Positions 6,695 through 8,472 of a stretch of DNA of 8,472 bases are shown piece after piece. The notes beneath the pieces were generated by a model. It did not search any database and was not told the DNA's origin. It saw nothing but the letters and a program-made list of their open reading frames with translations. How positions within the stretch are numbered: position 1 is the first letter of the stretch; each line of letters opens with the position of its first letter. The DNA comes from Myxococcales bacterium (GTDB taxonomy: Bacteria > Myxococcota_A > Polyangia > Fen-1088), in assembly GCA_003161835.1 (NCBI GenBank), contig PMNO01000440.1:1-8472 (forward strand), given 5' to 3'. A program made the position numbers and the translations under genes.

Positions 6695-8169
6695 TCTTCG
6701 ACAGCAGCCAAATTCTCGCCTACCTGCCCATGCTGATTCTCATTGGTATGGGGTGCTTGATTCTGCTCGCCGAGACCTTCGCCACAACGGCCACCGCCAG
6801 CCGGCAGGGGCTGGCGTGGTTGGGCGTCGGCGGCTGTATCGCGTCGCTCGGAGCCCTCTTGGCACAATGGGGCGACGCCGGGCAGGCGACCACGCACTTT
6901 CAGGGCATGCTGATCGTGGATCGGATGGCCCTGTACTTGGACGGCGCGTTCCTGGCGGCGGCCCTGTTGACGCTCTTGTTCGCGCCGCCGTTCCTGCGCG
7001 AGCAGGGCTTCGAGTTCGGCGAGTTTTACGTCATGGTCTTGTTCGGGGCGGCCGGCATGATGATGGTGGCCCACGCGGCCCATCTGGTGACGTTGCTGAT
7101 CGGGATTGAAACCATGTCCCTGGCGGCCTACATCCTCACCGGATGCTGGCGCCGCAATTTGCGCAGCTCCGAGGGCGCGATGAAGTACTTCCTGATGGGA
7201 GCGTTCGCCACGGGATTCTTGGTGTACGGGATGGCGCTGGTGTACGGCACAACCGGGGGGGAACTGTCGTATGCGGGCATCGCCGGCAAGGTGCCCGAGG
7301 CCTCCAAGAACCCGGTCTTCTACTTCGGGGAGTACTTCATCCTGATCGCTCTGGCGTTCAAGGTGGCGGCTGTCCCTTTTCACATGTGGGCACCAGATGC
7401 CTACGAAGGTGCCCCGACACCAGTGACCGGATTCATGGCCGCGGGCGTGAAGGCGGCTGCGTTCGGGGGCATCCTGCGCATCCTGGATACGGCCTTCGGT
7501 AATCCGCTCCTGGTTTTCGACTTCACGGGCTGGGCGAACATCATCGTCGTGTTGGCGGCGGCCACCATGATCCTCGGAAATCTGGCGGCGCTGCGCCAGG
7601 ACAACATCAAGCGGATGCTTGCCTATTCCTCGATCGGCCACGCCGGATACATCTTGGTGGGCGTCGCCGCGATGGGCCTGGGCGTGACAACGGCCAAGCC
7701 CGCCGTGCTTTTCTACCTGATGTCGTACACCTTCACGACGCTGGGATCGTTCGGCGTGATCGCCTGGATCGGCAACCGGCGCGACGAGCGCCTGTTCATC
7801 GACGATTGGGCGGGCGTGGCGCAGGCGCGCCCGGGGGTCGCGATGGCCATGGCGCTGTTCCTGCTGTCGCTGGGGGGCGTTCCCCCGACAGGCGGCTTCT
7901 TCGCCAAGTTCTTCCTGTTTCGCGCGGCGATGGAGAGCCCGCAGCTGTACTGGCTGGTCGTCATCGGCGTCTTGACCAGCGTCGTGAGCATCTACTATTA
8001 CCTGCGGGTGGTCATCGCGATGTACTTCCGCGATCCTTTGCGCCCGCTCGAGCCGACGGACGCGGCGTCCACCCGGGCCGCGCTGATCTTGACCGCGATG
8101 GCTGTATTGCTCCTGGGAATCCTGCCCGGTTCGTTCATCGAATGGGCCGGCCCGGTCATCGGCAAGTAA
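6691..8169 (+). CDS. nuoN: NADH-quinone oxidoreductase subunit N (NuoN), antiporter-like proton-pumping subunit
   Basis: ND2-type subunit of the membrane arm, the antiporter-like subunit closest to the quinone-binding junction. Its 492 residues are close to E. coli (485). The expected charged residues are present: E140 in LIGIETMSLAAYIL (E. coli Glu133), K224 in ALAFKVAAVPFHMWAPDAY (Lys217), K254 in AAGVKAAAFGG (Lys247) and K406 in GGFFAKFFLF (Lys395). QDNIKRMLAYSSIGHAGY (303-320) is the family hallmark. The ATG overlaps the nuoM stop by four bases (ATGA). Only a weak SD-like GGGAC (6676-6680) precedes it, so initiation probably relies on coupling to nuoM. It is the last nuo gene in the block; no truncation or missing key residue is seen. 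Confidence 0.97.
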   Translation: MIFDSSQILAYLPMLILIGMGCLILLAETFATTATASRQGLAWLGVGGCIASLGALLAQWGDAGQATTHFQGMLIVDRMALYLDGAFLAAALLTLLFAPPFLREQGFEFGEFYVMVLFGAAGMMMVAHAAHLVTLLIGIETMSLAAYILTGCWRRNLRSSEGAMKYFLMGAFATGFLVYGMALVYGTTGGELSYAGIAGKVPEASKNPVFYFGEYFILIALAFKVAAVPFHMWAPDAYEGAPTPVTGFMAAGVKAAAFGGILRILDTAFGNPLLVFDFTGWANIIVVLAAATMILGNLAALRQDNIKRMLAYSSIGHAGYILVGVAAMGLGVTTAKPAVLFYLMSYTFTTLGSFGVIAWIGNRRDERLFIDDWAGVAQARPGVAMAMALFLLSLGGVPPTGGFFAKFFLFRAAMESPQLYWLVVIGVLTSVVSIYYYLRVVIAMYFRDPLRPLEPTDAASTRAALILTAMAVLLLGILPGSFIEWAGPVIGK

Positions 8170-8174
8170 CCGGG
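8151..8174 (+). other. GC-rich inverted repeat spanning the nuoN stop codon
   Basis: CCCGGT (8151-8156) and ACCGGG (8169-8174) can pair as a 6-bp stem with a 12-base loop that contains most of the stop codon. No T-run follows, so it does not qualify as an intrinsic terminator. In GC-rich DNA such a stem may be chance. It might modestly attenuate read-through into the next gene or stabilise the nuo mRNA end. Confidence 0.25.
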
Positions 8175-8197
8175 TACGGCGCGAACGGCGGCGGCGC

Positions 8198-8472
8198 ATG
8201 ACCAAGGGCCGTCTCGAGGCGTTCAGCGACGGCGTGATCGCCGTTCTGATCACGATCATGGTCCTGGAACTCAAGGTTCCCCACGGCAGTGACTGGGACG
8301 CGCTGCTTCCCCTCGCGCCCATATTCTGCGCCTACGTGCTCAGCTTCGTCTTTTTGGGCATCTACTGGAACAATCACCACCACATGCTCCACGCGACGGA
8401 CAAGATCAACGGGAAGATCCTGTGGGCGAACCTGCATCTGTTGTTCTGGTTGTCGCTGATCCCGTTCGCCAC
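8198..8472 (+). CDS. TMEM175-family (DUF1211) membrane protein, N-terminal part, truncated by window edge
   Basis: The first 91 residues are visible; the frame stays open to the right edge. The N-terminus MTKGRLEAFSDGVIAVLITI carries the TMEM175/DUF1211 signature R-x3-F-S-D (R5, F9, S10, D11) at the start of helix 1. Further matches are LELKVP (23-28), an AYVLSF segment in helix 2 (45-50), YWNNHHHMLHATDKING (56-72), and WANLHLLFWLSLIPFA (76-91) in helix 3. Known bacterial members are tetrameric potassium-leak channels with six membrane helices per subunit, so a potassium or cation channel of the cell membrane is the likely role; function is inferred from family only. The ATG lies 28 bases after the nuoN stop with only a weak GGCGG-type SD, and no terminator separates them, so co-transcription with the nuo genes is possible. 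The remaining half or more lies beyond the window. Confidence 0.88.
   Translation, partial: MTKGRLEAFSDGVIAVLITIMVLELKVPHGSDWDALLPLAPIFCAYVLSFVFLGIYWNNHHHMLHATDKINGKILWANLHLLFWLSLIPFA

Noticed and set aside
6496..8322. 608-codon open frame on the minus strand opposite nuoN
   Set aside because: It covers the whole of nuoN antisense and is rich in Arg, His, Gln and Asp with no recognisable domain. Such frames arise from GC-biased third codon positions.

Overview
The window is one continuous, plus-strand block of a proton-pumping NADH:quinone oxidoreductase (respiratory complex I, NDH-1) operon. It holds the 3' part of nuoE, then complete nuoF, nuoJ, nuoK, nuoL, nuoM and nuoN, and finally the 5' end of a TMEM175-family (DUF1211) membrane protein that runs off the right edge. 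The DNA is GC-rich, genes are tightly packed, and several start/stop codons overlap (nuoF/J, nuoL/M, nuoM/N). This points to a GC-rich, respiring Gram-negative-type bacterium. A Myxococcota/deltaproteobacterial-like origin is my guess from protein character, but the sequence alone does not prove it.

Layout: 2-364 nuoE (partial, N1a [2Fe-2S] subunit); 378-1754 nuoF (NADH/FMN/[4Fe-4S] subunit); 1754-2452 nuoJ; 2454-2753 nuoK; a 54-base spacer carrying a C-rich heptamer array; 2808-5054 nuoL; 5054-6694 nuoM; 6691-8169 nuoN; 8198-8472 TMEM175-like gene (partial). No stretch above 300 bases lacks a gene, and I see no RNA genes, mobile elements or CRISPR arrays.

NuoE and NuoF form the tip of the peripheral arm, where NADH is oxidised. 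NuoJ/K/L/M/N form most of the membrane arm that pumps protons. The subunits that normally lie between them in the canonical order (nuoG, nuoH, nuoI) are absent here: nuoF abuts nuoJ directly. The catalytic and ion-path residues I checked are intact, so this looks like a working enzyme.

The features that depart from the ordinary are: (1) NuoL carries about 90 extra residues after its last membrane helix that read as a PKD-like beta-sandwich domain, predicted to sit outside the membrane; (2) the nuoL start codon has no Shine-Dalgarno sequence and is directly preceded by a 34-base degenerate TCCCCAC heptamer array; (3) NuoF has an insertion of about 22 residues before its [4Fe-4S] motif; (4) the nuoE-F-J gene order; (5) a putative TMEM175-type cation channel gene sits 28 bases after nuoN. 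I see no evidence of a wholly new multi-gene system; the most novel element is the NuoL-PKD fusion.
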